A DNA stretch of 64,000 bases from Methylocystis rosea SV97 (GCF_000372845.1 NZ_KB889963.1:3467631-3531630), one strand, 5' to 3'; counted from the first letter of the stretch, positions 8,558-18,194 are shown. Notes: generated from the letters alone by a model not told the origin. Program-made: numbers and translations.

Positions 8558-10057
8558 ATGCTTGTTGTGGAAACGATTGCGAAGATACGCCGCGCCTATT
8601 TTGTCCAGAAGAAGCCGATCAAAGAGATTTGCCGGGACCTGCATGTGTCGCGGAAGGTCGTGCGCAAGGTCATCCGTTCGGATGCGACGGAGTTCCGTTA
8701 CGAACGCGAGACGCAGCCGCTTCCGAAGATCGGTCCCTGGCGCGAGCGGCTGGATTCTCTTTTGCTGTCAAACGAAGGAAAGGTGTCGCGGGAACAGCTG
8801 ACGCTTATGAGGCTTTATGAAGAGCTGCGCGGCTTTGGTTATCAAGGCAGTTACGCGGCGGTTCGCCGTTATGCGATCGGCTGGCGCAAGGAGCGCGGCG
8901 CCGCGTTGGCGCAGGCCTATGTGCCGCTGAGCTTTGCGCCGGGCGAAGCCTATCAGTTTGACTGGAGCCACGAAGTCGTCGTGCTGAACGGCGCGACGGT
9001 GACGGTGAAGGTCGCGCATATGCGTCTCTGCCACAGCCGCATGCTGTTTGCGCGCGCCTATCCGCGCGAGACGCAAGAGATGGTGTTCGACGCGCATGAC
9101 CGCGGCTTCGCCTTCTTCAAAGGCGCGTGCGAGCGCGGCATCTACGACAATATGAAGACGGCGGTGGAGACGATTTTTGTCGGCAAGGAGCGACAATATA
9201 ATCGGCGCTTCCTTCAGATGTGCGGGCATTATCTTGTCGAACCCGTCGCCTGCACGCCGGCGTCTGGCTGGGAGAAGGGACAGGTCGAAAATCAGGTCGG
9301 ACTGGTGCGCGAGCGCTTCTTCACGCCGCGTCTGCGGTTCAAGAGCTATGACGAGTTGAACGCCTGGTTGCTCGACAAATGCGTCGCCTACGCCAAAGCG
9401 CATCGCCATCCCGAGATTGTCGACAAGACGATCTTCGAGGCGTTTGAGGAAGAGCGGCCAAAGCTCATTCCATTACGCGGTTGCTTCGACGGCTTCCACG
9501 CGGTGAGCGTCGCGGTGTCGAAGACCTGCCTGGTTCGCTTCGACAACAACAAGTACTCGGTCAAGGCGAGCGCTTTCGGGCGCCCCGTCGAACTCCACGC
9601 CTACGCCGATCGCATCGTCATTCGGCAGGACGGGATTGTTGTCGGCGAACATCGCCGCCGCTTCGGTCGCGAGGAGACGGCTTACGATCCCTGGCATTAC
9701 GTGTCGGTTCTGGCCCGTAAGCCCGGCGCGTTGAGGAACGGCGCGCCGTTTAAGGACTGGGTGCTGCCGTCGGCCATGGAGAAAATCCGGCGCAAGCTCG
9801 CGGGCTCTGCCGACGGCGACCGGCAAATAGTGAAAATCCTCGCGGCGGTTCTGGATGACGGCTTGCCGGCGGTCGAAGCCGCCTGCGCCGAGGCAATGGA
9901 TCAGGGCGTGCATTCCGCCGACGTCATTCTCAACATCCTCGCACGGCGCCGCGATCCCGGGCCGCCGCTGACGATCCTCACGCCGGACGCCCTGAAGCTG
10001 AGGCATGTCCCGCTGGCCGATTGCGCAAGATACGATCAACTGAGGAGTTCAGGCTGA
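8558..10057 (+). CDS. istA: IS21 transposase IstA
   Basis: 499 residues. An N-terminal helix-turn-helix ([20 protein letters not shown], about residues 19-38) binds the element ends. It is followed by the DDE integrase core beginning [14 protein letters not shown] (first Asp), with YDNMKTAV carrying the second Asp and [12 protein letters not shown] the Glu, and a C-terminal beta-barrel-like region. Length is normal for IstA. The stop overlaps the istB start (TGATGA), the usual coupling in IS21. Confidence 0.93.
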   Translation: MLVVETIAKIRRAYFVQKKPIKEICRDLHVSRKVVRKVIRSDATEFRYERETQPLPKIGPWRERLDSLLLSNEGKVSREQLTLMRLYEELRGFGYQGSYAAVRRYAIGWRKERGAALAQAYVPLSFAPGEAYQFDWSHEVVVLNGATVTVKVAHMRLCHSRMLFARAYPRETQEMVFDAHDRGFAFFKGACERGIYDNMKTAVETIFVGKERQYNRRFLQMCGHYLVEPVACTPASGWEKGQVENQVGLVRERFFTPRLRFKSYDELNAWLLDKCVAYAKAHRHPEIVDKTIFEAFEEERPKLIPLRGCFDGFHAVSVAVSKTCLVRFDNNKYSVKASAFGRPVELHAYADRIVIRQDGIVVGEHRRRFGREETAYDPWHYVSVLARKPGALRNGAPFKDWVLPSAMEKIRRKLAGSADGDRQIVKILAAVLDDGLPAVEAACAEAMDQGVHSADVILNILARRRDPGPPLTILTPDALKLRHVPLADCARYDQLRSSG

Positions 10058-10784
10058 TGATGGAACGCACGCAAATCTTCGATCTGATGGGCGAACTCAA
10101 ACTCTACGGCATGAGGCCTACGATGAAGTGATGACGACCGGCATCAAGCGACAGCATGAGCCGCCGCAGATCGTCGGCGATCTTCTCAACGCCGAGGTCG
10201 CCGAAAAGCAGGCGCGCTCCATCAAATATCAGATGACCATTGCCAAGCTCCCTCTGGCCAAAGACATCGACGACTTCGACTTCGACGGCGCGACCGTCAA
10301 CGAAACTCTGGCGCGCGATCTTGCCGGCGGCGGCTTCGTCCCCCAGCAGCGCAATGTCGTTCTCGTCGGCGGCACGGGAACCGGCAAGACGCATCTGGCC
10401 ATCGCCATTGCGCGCAGTTGCATCCGCGCTGGTCTGCGCGGGCGCTTCTTCAACACCGTCGACCTCGTCAACCGCCTGGAGTCGGAGACCCGCGCCGGGC
10501 GCCAGGGACGCATCGCCGATTATCTTACCCGCATGGACTTCGTTGTTCTCGATGAACTCGGCTATCTGCCCTTCGCGCAGGCTGGCGGCCAATTGCTGTT
10601 CCATCTCGTCAGCCGGCTTTATGAGCGCACGTCGGTGATCGTCACGACCAATCTGGCCTTCGGCGAATGGCCGAGCGTCTTCGGCGACGCCAAGATGACG
10701 ACCGCGCTGCTCGATCGCCTCACCCATCATTGCGACATTGTCGAAACCGGCAACGAAAGCTGGCGCTTCAAAAACCGCGCCTGA
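10057..10784 (+). pseudogene. istB: IS21 helper ATPase IstB, frameshifted near its start
   Basis: IstB is the AAA+ helper of IstA. The natural start at 10057 gives [17 protein letters not shown], then the frame breaks at about 10112, where bases are missing before AYDEV-like sequence. The main frame resumes from 10128 ([14 protein letters not shown]) with Walker [10 protein letters not shown], Walker [12 protein letters not shown] and the C-terminal [17 protein letters not shown] truncated product from 10128 or 10131 would keep the ATPase but lose the first ~25 residues. Confidence 0.8.
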
Positions 10785-11019
10785 CGCTGCCCCGATTGGT
10801 CAGACCGCTGCCGTTGTTGGCGTAACTCCGCTCGGGCTACGCCCTCCCTCCGTCACGCCAACAACGGCAGAAAATGCGCATCGGGAAAGGGGTCCCTTTT
10901 GGATGAAAAACTGGGGTCCCGATTCAATGGCGTTTGACATCTATGGAAGGTCGGCGTTTTAGCTTCGAAGGCCCCCTCGCTTGGTGAGCGACGTCCAACC
11001 CGATCGCCCATGTCCTTTA

Positions 11020-11130
11020 CGCGGGCGCGCCTCGGACGGTCAGCCATACGAAGCGGCGCATGTTGTAGGCGAGATTGGCGAGCCCGATCTTGAACCGCGC
11101 CCTGGCTAGGCCGATCGTGCGCACGCACAC
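11020..11130 (-). pseudogene. IS5/IS1182-like transposase C-terminal remnant
   Basis: The reverse strand reads VCVRTIGLARARFKIGLANL...AYNMRRFVWL, the last ~30 residues typical of IS5/IS1182-type transposases. Nothing of the catalytic domain remains; the IS21 right end lies ~80 bp away. Confidence 0.6.
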
Positions 11131-11168
11131 AATACTGGGATTTCAGACACCTGAGCGGAGATGAGCAC

Positions 11169-11336
11169 ATGGCGCGGAAATGGATCAGCATTCCTGCAAT
11201 AGCCGCGGCGATTTTATTTGTGGGAGTTACGACTCCAGCTTTTGCGGCCGTTTGCCCGTGCTGGCATTGGTCTCACGCCATCACGTGCATGTCTCATGAT
11301 CCGACACCGCTATCATATCGTCCAAAATCCATTTAA
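11169..11336 (+). CDS. Small secreted Cys/His-rich peptide
   Basis: 55 codons, ATG to TAA. Residues 1-25 form a clear Sec signal peptide (MARKWISIP, then an AAAILFVGV core and AFA cleavage motif). The mature ~30 residues hold CPCWHW, SH, TCMSH: three Cys and three His in a short span, suggesting metal or haem binding in the periplasm. A GGAG-like ribosome site lies just upstream. Signal plus Cys/His pattern supports a real gene; function and family unknown. The metal-binding idea is inference. Confidence 0.5.
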   Translation: MARKWISIPAIAAAILFVGVTTPAFAAVCPCWHWSHAITCMSHDPTPLSYRPKSI

Positions 11337-11356
11337 CTTGACGTTATCCCCCGCCC

Positions 11357-12031
11357 CTAATCCGGGGGCGACGCAGGGTGATCGGCCATAGCGTCGACCT
11401 TGTTGATGAGCGACTGGATCAGCCGGTGGGCTTTGGCGTTCAGCGCGTCGATCCGCGTCTCCGTCACGCTGCGACCGTGGTTCTGGGCGTCGCGGTAGGA
11501 GGTCTTCGACGGCAGGAAACCCGACAAGACCTCGTAGCCAGCCTCGCGCAAATACTCGCGCGCGGCCTGTTCCTCGGCGTCGGTCAATACGTGGTTCAAG
11601 GCGAAGACGAGCCGGGCCCTCGGGATGCCAGCCGTTATCAGTTCGTTGAACAACCGCACGGCTGGGCCGAGATCGTCGAGCGCCGGGTTAGTCGGTTGCA
11701 TCACCAGCGAGGCGCGCTCGGCGATCTTCTGCGTCTCCTCGCTGGCGCGGGCCGGGACGTCGATGATCAACAGGTCGTAGTGAACCACCTGAGCGAGCGC
11801 TTGGTCGGCGGTTCGAAAGGCTTCCACCGATATGGCCGGATCGACGCCTTCATCGAGGCGGCGGCGCCATTCGACCGACGTTCCCTGTTGCGTGTCGAGG
11901 TCGCATATCTTGGCTTCCAGCCCGCTCTTGACGGCTTCGCGGGCGAGGCCACGGGCTAATGTGCTTTTGCCGACGCCATCCTTTTGGCTGACGAAGGCGA
12001 CGACGGCCGCGCCTTTTCCTGGATCTTCCAT
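11357..12031 (-). CDS. ParA family ATPase
   Basis: 224 residues. Deviant Walker A VSQKDGVGKST (about residues 14-24), A' motif with DLDTQQGTS, and Walker B DLLIIDVPA define the ParA/MinD class; these proteins dimerise on ATP, bind DNA non-specifically and position plasmids or complexes. The usual KGG is KDG here. No ParB or parS is seen beside it (the nearest ParB-like domain is in the methyltransferase genes), so it is an orphan, as in plasmid- or integrative-element ParA genes. Its short length lacks an N-terminal HTH. It is divergent from phaC. Confidence 0.9.
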   Translation of the reverse strand: MEDPGKGAAVVAFVSQKDGVGKSTLARGLAREAVKSGLEAKICDLDTQQGTSVEWRRRLDEGVDPAISVEAFRTADQALAQVVHYDLLIIDVPARASEETQKIAERASLVMQPTNPALDDLGPAVRLFNELITAGIPRARLVFALNHVLTDAEEQAAREYLREAGYEVLSGFLPSKTSYRDAQNHGRSVTETRIDALNAKAHRLIQSLINKVDAMADHPASPPD

Positions 12032-12329
12032 ATAGCTACGAACTCCCTTGGCAGCGGCCAGATAGGACGCCGCCCCGCTTCATCCCCTCGACGTCTCCAC
12101 CCTACTCCGACCACTGGCGCCCTGGGAGACACCCCGCCATCCATGACGCCTACTCCCGACAGCCCGTCAATTCCCGTCTCCTTGACCTCCTTTCATCGAG
12201 TTAAGCGGATCAAGCTGCAGCGCGGCCCATAACCCGTAATCGACCTTTGGAAAGTCCGCTCGCGCTCAGCATTTGACCAGATGAGACGAAAAGGATTGGA
12301 TGGACGGAAAATAGACCACTGGTAAGCAT
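12032..12329. other. Divergent intergenic region parA-like / phaC
   Basis: About 300 bp between two divergent genes; must hold both promoters. No operator palindrome or confident -35/-10 pair could be singled out by eye. Confidence 0.4.
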
Positions 12330-14114
12330 ATGGCTCAGAATTCGACGCAGCCAACATGGGATGCAGCAGCTCTCGCGACGCAACTCGGCAAGATCGCTGA
12401 ACAAAGCCAGCGGCTCGTCCAGAACTTCCTGCTCGATCGTCCGGATATCGCGCGGCTCGGCATGGGCGATGTGACGACGCTCGGCGGCGCCTTCTTCGAA
12501 CTGACAACGAAGATGATGACCGATCCAGCGGCGGTCACCCTCACGCAAATCGATCTATTCAACGATAGCCTGCGCGTCTGGCAGACGACGGCGGAGCGCT
12601 TGATGGGGCATGGCACCGGGACCGATGAACCGCCGGAAGACAAGCGTTTCAAACATCCCGACTGGACTGAGAATGCGGTCTTCAATTTCATCAAAGAGAG
12701 CTATCTCATTTGGGCCAAGGCTGTGCTCGCGGCGGTGCGCGGCGTCGAGGGGCTCGACCCGGCGACTGCGCGCAAAGTCGACTTCTATTCGCGCCAGTTC
12801 GTTGACGCACTCTCCCCGTCCAATTTCTTCGCCACCAATCCCGAGGTCCTCACTGCGACGCTCAAGACTGGCGGACAGAACCTTCTGCGCGGACTCGAGA
12901 ACCTGCTCGAGGATTTGCAGCGCGGCAAAGGTCGGCTGTCGATCACTATGACCGACATGGCGGCGTTTCGCCTCGGTGAAAACATAGCTGCGACGCCGGG
13001 CAAGGTCGTCTTCCAGAATGAACTGATGCAGCTCATCCAATATACGCCGACGACCCCCGACGTGCGTCGCCGACCGTTGCTGATTGTCCCGCCGTGGATC
13101 AACAAATTCTATGTGCTCGACCTGCAGCCGAAGAACTCCTTTATCAAATGGGCCGTTGACCAGGGCCACACCGTCTTTGTCGTCTCCTGGGTCAATCCCG
13201 ACGAGAAGCTCGCCGAGAAGAGCTTCGAGGATTATATGCAGGAGGGTCCGCTCGCAGCCCTCGACGCGATCGAGATGGCGACGGCCGAACGTTCAGTCAA
13301 CGCCGCTGGCTATTGCCTGGGCGGCACATTGCTCGCCTCGACCCTCGCCTATATGACCGCGCGCGGCGATGAGCGGATCGCCAGCGCCACCTATTTCGTC
13401 ACGCTCGTCGACTTCACGGACGCCGGCGACATGGCGGTGTTCATCGACAAAGAGCAGCTCGCTTCGCTCGACGAGCGCATGAAGGAACGGGGCTATCTTG
13501 AGGCGCAGGACATGGCGATGTCGTTCAACATGCTGCGCTCGAACGATCTGATCTGGTCCTTTGTGGTGAGAAATTATTTCCTCGGCAAGGAGCATTTGCC
13601 GTTCGACCTCCTTTACTGGAACGCTGACGCGACGCGCATGCCGGCAGCCATGCATTCTTTCTACCTGCGTAATATGTACCAGATGAACCTGCTAGCGAAG
13701 CCCGGTGGCCTCCGCCTATGCGGCATGCCGCTCGACCTGACGCAAATCACGACGCCGACCTTCATCCTGTCGACGCGGGAGGATCACATCGCCCCGTGGA
13801 AGTCGACCTATGCAGCGACTCGCCTTTACAAGGGGCCGGTCAAATTCGTTCTAGCGGCCTCTGGCCACATGGCTGGGGTGATCAACGCGCCGGGCGGCAA
13901 ATATGGGCATTGGACCAATGATGACCTGCCGGCGACGCCCGACCAATGGTTCTCTGGCGCCGCTGCGCGACAGGGCTCGTGGTGGCCGGTCTGGGACGAA
14001 TGGGTGACCGGCTTCGCCTCCGACCGGACGCCCGCGCGCGAGCCCGGGGCTGGCAGGCTGACCGTGATCGAGGACGCGCCGGGCTCCTACGCCCGGGTGA
14101 GATCGGATGTTTGA
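12330..14114 (+). CDS. phaC: Class I poly(3-hydroxyalkanoate) synthase
   Basis: 594 residues, the usual class I size. It polymerises 3-hydroxybutyryl-CoA into PHB at the granule surface. The N-terminal PhaC_N region (about 90-260) precedes an alpha/beta-hydrolase core. The lipase-like box GYCLGG places the nucleophile at Cys329; Asp485 (TREDHIAPW) and His513 (ASGHMAGV) complete the triad, with spacing close to other class I enzymes. It is not next to phaA/phaB; two phasin genes lie elsewhere in the window (17787, 38373). Single gene, intact. Start ATG at 12330 fits the family N-terminus. Confidence 0.97.
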   Translation: MAQNSTQPTWDAAALATQLGKIAEQSQRLVQNFLLDRPDIARLGMGDVTTLGGAFFELTTKMMTDPAAVTLTQIDLFNDSLRVWQTTAERLMGHGTGTDEPPEDKRFKHPDWTENAVFNFIKESYLIWAKAVLAAVRGVEGLDPATARKVDFYSRQFVDALSPSNFFATNPEVLTATLKTGGQNLLRGLENLLEDLQRGKGRLSITMTDMAAFRLGENIAATPGKVVFQNELMQLIQYTPTTPDVRRRPLLIVPPWINKFYVLDLQPKNSFIKWAVDQGHTVFVVSWVNPDEKLAEKSFEDYMQEGPLAALDAIEMATAERSVNAAGYCLGGTLLASTLAYMTARGDERIASATYFVTLVDFTDAGDMAVFIDKEQLASLDERMKERGYLEAQDMAMSFNMLRSNDLIWSFVVRNYFLGKEHLPFDLLYWNADATRMPAAMHSFYLRNMYQMNLLAKPGGLRLCGMPLDLTQITTPTFILSTREDHIAPWKSTYAATRLYKGPVKFVLAASGHMAGVINAPGGKYGHWTNDDLPATPDQWFSGAAARQGSWWPVWDEWVTGFASDRTPAREPGAGRLTVIEDAPGSYARVRSDV

Positions 14115-14455
14115 AGCAGCAACACGGGCTTGCCCGCGTCCGAAATAAAAGGCTGGCGAGCCGTTTCATGATGCGACGACCCTGGGACCATTGTCACTAT
14201 GCATGGAGTTTTGGTCATTTTGACCGTGCCGTAATCCACCCATCAGATTCAGAGTTCGGCGGCTCCGGCAAATCAGCAGATTTGTGCGTCGAAGAGTCAC
14301 CTTTCCAATAGTCGTCGAAGTTGGGCATATGTGGTTTAGCAAGGCAGGTATCTGGTGGATGTCGGGCAAAATTATTTCGTTGGATCCCGACACCCAATCC
14401 TGGGTGCCCAGACAACGAGGTGCGCCGATCTTGGGGCGGGAGAGGAAACGAGAAC
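14115..14455. other. phaC downstream region
   Basis: 341 bp with a short hairpin (CGGGC-tt-GCCCG, about 14124-14136) just after phaC, without a strong T-run. Otherwise no gene or motif is recognised; it must also carry the promoter of the gene at 14456. Confidence 0.35.
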
Positions 14456-16185
14456 ATGAAACTACGCGCTCTTTTGACAGCTGGCTTGATCATCGCCGGA
14501 GCGACCGGACCGAGCTTTGCCTTTGAAGGCATGCTGTTGTCTGGCAAAGGTGGAATCCACGCAAACCGCCTCCTCCAATCTGTCAGCTGCAATGTCAATG
14601 ACGATGACAAGCAGGCCCTTTGCATGAGGGCCTGCGAGGACGAATACATCAAGGCCAGCCAAGCGTATGGCGCCGCTGGCCAGCTCGAGGGGCCAAAGGC
14701 GACCAAAAAGGCGTGTGAAACCAAGTGTGGATGCTGACGCTTGCATAGTCCACCTTGGGCTCTTTTCCCTTGAGCTGGGCCGCCGGCAAGGCCGGCGGCC
14801 TTTGGGAGCATGCAGAGTCGTGGGGTTTGTCCCGCTGCGAGCTGCTTTGGGTGATTTTTATTGTCTGGTTGGAAGTCTGGATAGAGCCGCCTGAACGAGC
14901 CGGCGAGCGTCTTGTTGAGAACGGCGACACGCACGTCCAGAAAGGGCTGCACGGTCCACCTGTTCCATCGCATCTGCTGCTTCTTGATCATGCGTTTTGA
15001 CAAGATTTCATTGACTGCGCTTTCGACAAATGCGGTTGAAAGTGGCAGCCGATCACGGCGTCGCCGTCCGTAGTTCACGAGCGCAAGTTCATTGGCGTAG
15101 AGATATTCAATCAGATTGTTGATATGTCGCTGGACCGCGGCGGCGCCTTTGACGTCTCTGACATGAGCGGCGTCGAACCAATGCATCAGTCGCGCCAAGC
15201 GCCCAAGACATGCGCTCGAGCGGCCGTGCCAGATTCTCCACTTGGCGCTCTCGAGTTCGCGGATTGGATGGCCTTGGAGGTAGTCGCTGAAAGTGCCGGC
15301 GCCAAGGCCGCGCGCCGCCTGCGGGGCGTGTTCAAAACGCATGGCGATATGGAACCAGTCGAGGACGAGAGTCGCCTCTGGCATGACCTGACGCTGCAAC
15401 TTCCACAGTCCAGGGTCGCCGTCGCAAAGCACCGTCGCTGACGTGCCGAGACGGACGCCCGCGCTCACAACCGCATCGGCAAATTTGCTCGCAGAGTTGC
15501 CGTTGCGAGCAAAGGCGAAGCGATGCTGCGATCCATCGACATTGAGCACCTTGCCCGCCAGCACTTCGAAATTCCGTTCTGGGCGACAATGTCGGCTGCG
15601 CAGATAGCCTCCATCAAGGTCGATCACGACTGCGGGAGTCACTGCGTCAATATCGGGATCCGCCGCTCCCTCGGGACGCAGTCGCGCGATATGCTCGCCG
15701 ACACGGCGGGTTCGATTGCGCACCGTGCCGGCATTGACGGCGCCCCCGACGGGCAGCAACTCGGCCAGCAGATCAGCCACCTTAGCAAACGGCGCGAGCG
15801 CGGCGAATTTGGCGGTGACGTAGGCGAGTTCGGGCGCTATGCCGCGTTCAAGCGTCAACGCCGAAAAACTTCTCGGTTCACCCGCGACTTCACGGCAGCA
15901 TTGGCAGTTCGCGAACCGACGAACTCGAAGCGGCACGTCGCCGAAGAGGGATCGAAAGGTGACCGATCTGTATCCTTTGCTCGACAAGGTCGATCCGCAA
16001 TGTGCGCAGCACCGGAAGCGCTCGCCCATCGTCGCCGCCTGCGCGCGGACGATTTCCGTTTGAATAGCAGCGGTAAGGCGTTTCCCTTCGCCAAGCGACA
16101 GACCAAGCGTTTCCGGGACCGTGAACTCGTCTCCGGGCCACCTCGACCTCGGTTTCCGCCGCTTCGTCCCCGAAGTCCACGACAA
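14215..16185 (-). CDS. ISKra4 family transposase with run-through tail
   Basis: The open frame is 656 codons but homology covers only about the first 447 (to ~14845), close to the usual ISKra4 transposase length. The N-terminus has a zinc-ribbon-like RFRCCAHCGSTLSSKGYRS and a second NCQCC pair. DDE-type features are AVVIDLDGGYL, ATVLCDGDPGLWKLQ, VLDWFHIAMRFEH and, late, STAFVESAVNEILSKRM. After PDFQPDNKNHPK the frame runs on through flanking DNA, antisense to the gene at 14456, before stopping. The native stop codon seems to be lost. Confidence 0.85.
   Translation of the reverse strand: MSWTSGTKRRKPRSRWPGDEFTVPETLGLSLGEGKRLTAAIQTEIVRAQAATMGERFRCCAHCGSTLSSKGYRSVTFRSLFGDVPLRVRRFANCQCCREVAGEPRSFSALTLERGIAPELAYVTAKFAALAPFAKVADLLAELLPVGGAVNAGTVRNRTRRVGEHIARLRPEGAADPDIDAVTPAVVIDLDGGYLRSRHCRPERNFEVLAGKVLNVDGSQHRFAFARNGNSASKFADAVVSAGVRLGTSATVLCDGDPGLWKLQRQVMPEATLVLDWFHIAMRFEHAPQAARGLGAGTFSDYLQGHPIRELESAKWRIWHGRSSACLGRLARLMHWFDAAHVRDVKGAAAVQRHINNLIEYLYANELALVNYGRRRRDRLPLSTAFVESAVNEILSKRMIKKQQMRWNRWTVQPFLDVRVAVLNKTLAGSFRRLYPDFQPDNKNHPKQLAAGQTPRLCMLPKAAGLAGGPAQGKRAQGGLCKRQHPHLVSHAFLVAFGPSSWPAAPYAWLALMYSSSQALMQRACLSSSLTLQLTDWRRRFAWIPPLPDNSMPSKAKLGPVAPAMIKPAVKRARSFMFSFPLPPQDRRTSLSGHPGLGVGIQRNNFARHPPDTCLAKPHMPNFDDYWKGDSSTHKSADLPEPPNSESDGWITARSK
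14456..14737 (+). CDS. Small secreted cysteine-rich protein
   Basis: 93 residues. Signal peptide MKLRALLTAGLIIAGATGPS with FAF cleavage region; the mature part has Cys in VSCNV, LCMRAC, KACETKCGC (six in all), in a helical frame (EDEYIKASQAYGAAG). The Cys pattern suggests disulfide pairing in the periplasm. Family not recognised. It is antisense to the run-through end of the ISKra4 transposase frame. A strong hairpin follows at 14779. Confidence 0.7.
   Translation: MKLRALLTAGLIIAGATGPSFAFEGMLLSGKGGIHANRLLQSVSCNVNDDDKQALCMRACEDEYIKASQAYGAAGQLEGPKATKKACETKCGC
14779..14803 (+). terminator. Hairpin terminator after Cys-rich protein
   Basis: GCCGCCGGC-aag-GCCGGCGGC-CTTT: 9-bp perfect stem with a short T-run, 41 bp after the stop codon at 14737. 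Confidence 0.6.
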
Positions 16186-16268
16186 GCTTCACCCGCCAAA
16201 CCAGCCTTCGCATAGGCTCGCCTTTCCCAAAGAGGCGACCTTAACCTTCGAAAATTTACATACTCCCC
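14850..16268 (-). mobile_element. ISKra4 family element (ends approximate)
   Basis: Bounded by GGGTGATTTTTATTG-like sequence on the left and, reversed, GGGGAGTATGTAAATTTTCG on the right, weakly similar inverted ends beginning with G-runs as in ISKra4. The transposase homology lies inside. The right end cuts the secreted-protein gene at 16488. Boundaries are uncertain by tens of bases and no target duplication was identified. Confidence 0.5.
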
Positions 16269-16488
16269 ACAACCTTGCATGCTCTCCGGCGGCCGTTGGC
16301 GTGCCGAGAACGTCCCCACGGCCCCCGCCCGCGACGATCCAGTTCGTGCCGTTGCAAAACTGGTAGGTGTGATAATCGCGGTTGTAGATTAAATCGCGCT
16401 CGCTGCCGGTCGGGCTGGTGCAGGCGGCGAAGGCTGGCGCCGCCGCCAGCATGAACGCAAGAAATCCTGTCAGGGCGCTGCGCATCAT
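16189..16488 (-). pseudogene. Small secreted protein, C-terminus cut by ISKra4
   Basis: Starts MMRSALTGFLAFMLAAAPAF with AFA signal cleavage, then ACTSPTGSERDLIYNRDYHT and YQFCNGTNWIVAGG, a short secreted-protein pattern I have seen repeatedly in phage-like and GTA-like alphaproteobacterial contexts. From about residue 72 the frame enters the ISKra4 end, so the natural C-terminus is replaced. Confidence 0.5.
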
Positions 16489-16657
16489 GACGGGCGCTCT
16501 CTGGAAGGGTGATCGGCTTCCCCGTGACCGGATCGAGAGGGGCCGCCGCGCCGTGAACAACGGGAATCCTGTCTGCGGCGCACCCGGAAAGCAGCGCCGG
16601 AAGAGAAAAAGATAAAAACAGCGCAACAACTGCTTTCAACCTAGCGCACGATGACAT
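16256..16657 (-). pseudogene. Lipoprotein N-terminus, degraded
   Basis: The frame begins MSSCARLKAVVALFLSFSLP followed by ALLSGC, a good lipobox (LSGC), then AADRIPVVHGAAAPLDPVTG. After about residue 55 it overlaps, in another frame, the start of the secreted protein at 16488, and becomes Arg-rich noise. The real gene probably ended near that start; a frameshift has removed its stop. Function unknown. Confidence 0.45.
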
Positions 16658-16865
16658 GCAAAACCGTTACATTTGTCTATTCTATAAAATTACTATCTCA
16701 CAATTCTTAAACTCTTAAAACTAGGCTTTTTATACGATGCTAAGCCTTGAAGCGGCGGCAAAAGCAAGCCGCGCAAAAAGGAACCCTTATGCGCGGCGGA
16801 ATCCGCCTCTGCAAGCCATTGAAAAAATAAGGGCTGGACCGCGGGGTCCGCGCATAATTCAGGGC

Positions 16866-17137
16866 ATGAAAACCGGATATGCCCGCGTCTCAACGGAAGA
16901 CCAGACCCTTGCCCTGCAACTCGACGCGCTGCGGTCGGCTGGCTGTAAGGCCGTGCATGAGGATCGGCTTTCCGGCGTGGCGCTGAACCGTCCCGGCCTT
17001 GTCGCTGCGCTCGCCGCCTGTCAGCCGGGGGATGTGCTGCATGTCTGGAAGCTGGACCGACTCGGGCGGTCCCTGGGGCCCGCGTGGTGGGCGTCGATCC
17101 GGCAACGCTGCGCCGGAAGCTCAAGGCGGAAGGGTGA
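16866..17137 (+). pseudogene. Resolvase/invertase with internal deletion
   Basis: The N-terminus MKTGYARVSTEDQTLALQLD (catalytic Ser in RVSTEDQ), then HEDRLSGVALNRPGL and VWKLDRLGRSL, is a Tn3/Pin-type serine resolvase. After residue ~70 it jumps, with a frame change, to ARVVGVDPATLRRKLKAEG and stop, which is the C-terminal helix-turn-helix. About 100 central residues are missing, so it is inactive. Confidence 0.75.
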
Positions 17138-17786
17138 TGCGCCCCGGTTGCTCGTCCTGCTTTAAGCCCGTCAAGGTGAGTTGGGCAATCGTTACGAAAA
17201 TGCCAAACAAAAAACAGCGGTGGCTATAAGACCAAATTCATTTATTGGGAGTTTAGCAAAATAAGCCTTTCCGCTCTGGATGATGATTGGCGTTGCGCTT
17301 CGAGGTATAAGGAATGCCAGAAAAAAGAGGAGTGAGAGCTCCGGTCGCCAGAGATACAACGGCTAAGTTGTTAAACAGATTTGCTATCATCTTCAGTTGT
17401 TCGTTATGCACGAGATTCGACATTTTTCCCTCCGTGGCAAAGTCGATGCATCCTCCTTTAAAACAGGCTTGGTTGCTTTTTCGAACCGGATTTAACGCAA
17501 CAAAAACGCCCTTTGATTTTCAGGGCTGCTCGCTTTGTGATGAGCGGTTATATCTTCGCTAGTGCGGTCACAGCAATGCGCGACCCGTCACCGGGTCGCG
17601 CCCTCTGTGCCAATGGTTCAATGCAAATCGCTTTCCTGAATCAACTCAACGCCTTATTCAACCGCATCCAGTACGATGGTGCATCGCACAATTTCGTAGC
17701 AATTTTGTCGTGCGGCGCATATATGAAAAGTGTGCGGGGGTTTCAGTTGCTCCATAGAGTGAGCGACGCGACGTTCAGGAGAAACA
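17138..17786. other. AT-rich region upstream of phasin
   Basis: About 650 bp clearly more AT-rich than its surroundings, with no supported gene. It holds a strong hairpin at 17578 and must carry the phasin promoter. Low GC hints at foreign DNA. Confidence 0.45.
17578..17601. other. Perfect 10-bp hairpin
   Basis: GCGCGACCCG-tcac-CGGGTCGCGC, about 190 bp before the phasin start, with no T-run. Could be a leader structure, a protein-binding palindrome or a factor-dependent terminator. Confidence 0.5.
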
Positions 17787-18194
17787 ATGAGCAATAATTT
17801 CGAAGATATCCCGCAGCTGGTCAAAAATCAGCAGGACGCGGTCAAGACAACTGTCGAGGCTTTGCCAAAGTCCGCGCAACGGATCTCCGCGGAGACGGCG
17901 GACTATTTAAAGCAGTACTTTAAGAACTGGACTGACTTCGCGGAGAAATTGCGAGGCGTCACTACCTTCGACGAGGTCATCAAGCTTCAGACCGAGTTCG
18001 CCAAGTCGTCGTATGAGTCCTTTGTCGCACAGTCGACGAAAATGTTCGAGCTGTTCACTAGCCTCGGCAAGGAAGCATACCAGCCCATCGAGTCCAATCT
18101 CACCAGGGCGACGGATCTCGCAAAGGCGCAGGTTGAAGCTGTGACAGATGCCGCTACGAAAGCGCCGTTCAAGTCAGGCGCTAACGCCCGTTAA
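17787..18194 (+). CDS. Phasin family protein
   Basis: 135 residues, amphipathic and helical, matching the phasin_2 family: LVKNQQDAVKTTVEAL, YLKQYFKNWTDFAEKLRGV, then LQTEFAKSSYESFVAQSTKM. Phasins coat PHB granules and control their size and number. The C-terminus is Ala/Lys-rich. A GGAG-type ribosome site (AGGAGAAAC) lies 5-10 bases upstream. It is unlinked to phaC (12330), and a second, related phasin lies at 38373-38747. Probably induced with PHB accumulation, though no regulator site is visible. Confidence 0.93.
   Translation: MSNNFEDIPQLVKNQQDAVKTTVEALPKSAQRISAETADYLKQYFKNWTDFAEKLRGVTTFDEVIKLQTEFAKSSYESFVAQSTKMFELFTSLGKEAYQPIESNLTRATDLAKAQVEAVTDAATKAPFKSGANAR

Larger units (their letters stand above)
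8446..10939 (+). mobile_element. IS21 family insertion sequence
   Basis: About 2.49 kb with istA and istB. The left end (TGTGAAGTTGCGTGGAATAA, with AACCCC and GGGCCCCC blocks behind it) matches the reverse complement of the right end (TGTCAAACGCCATTGAATCG, with GGGACCCC blocks), typical of the multiple terminal repeats of IS21 elements. Length and two-gene order fit. No target duplication could be made out. istB appears frameshifted, so this copy may be unable to move by itself. Confidence 0.85.

Noticed and set aside
12555..13169. 204-codon open frame antisense to phaC
   Set aside because: Shadow frame; phaC catalytic residues are all on the other strand.
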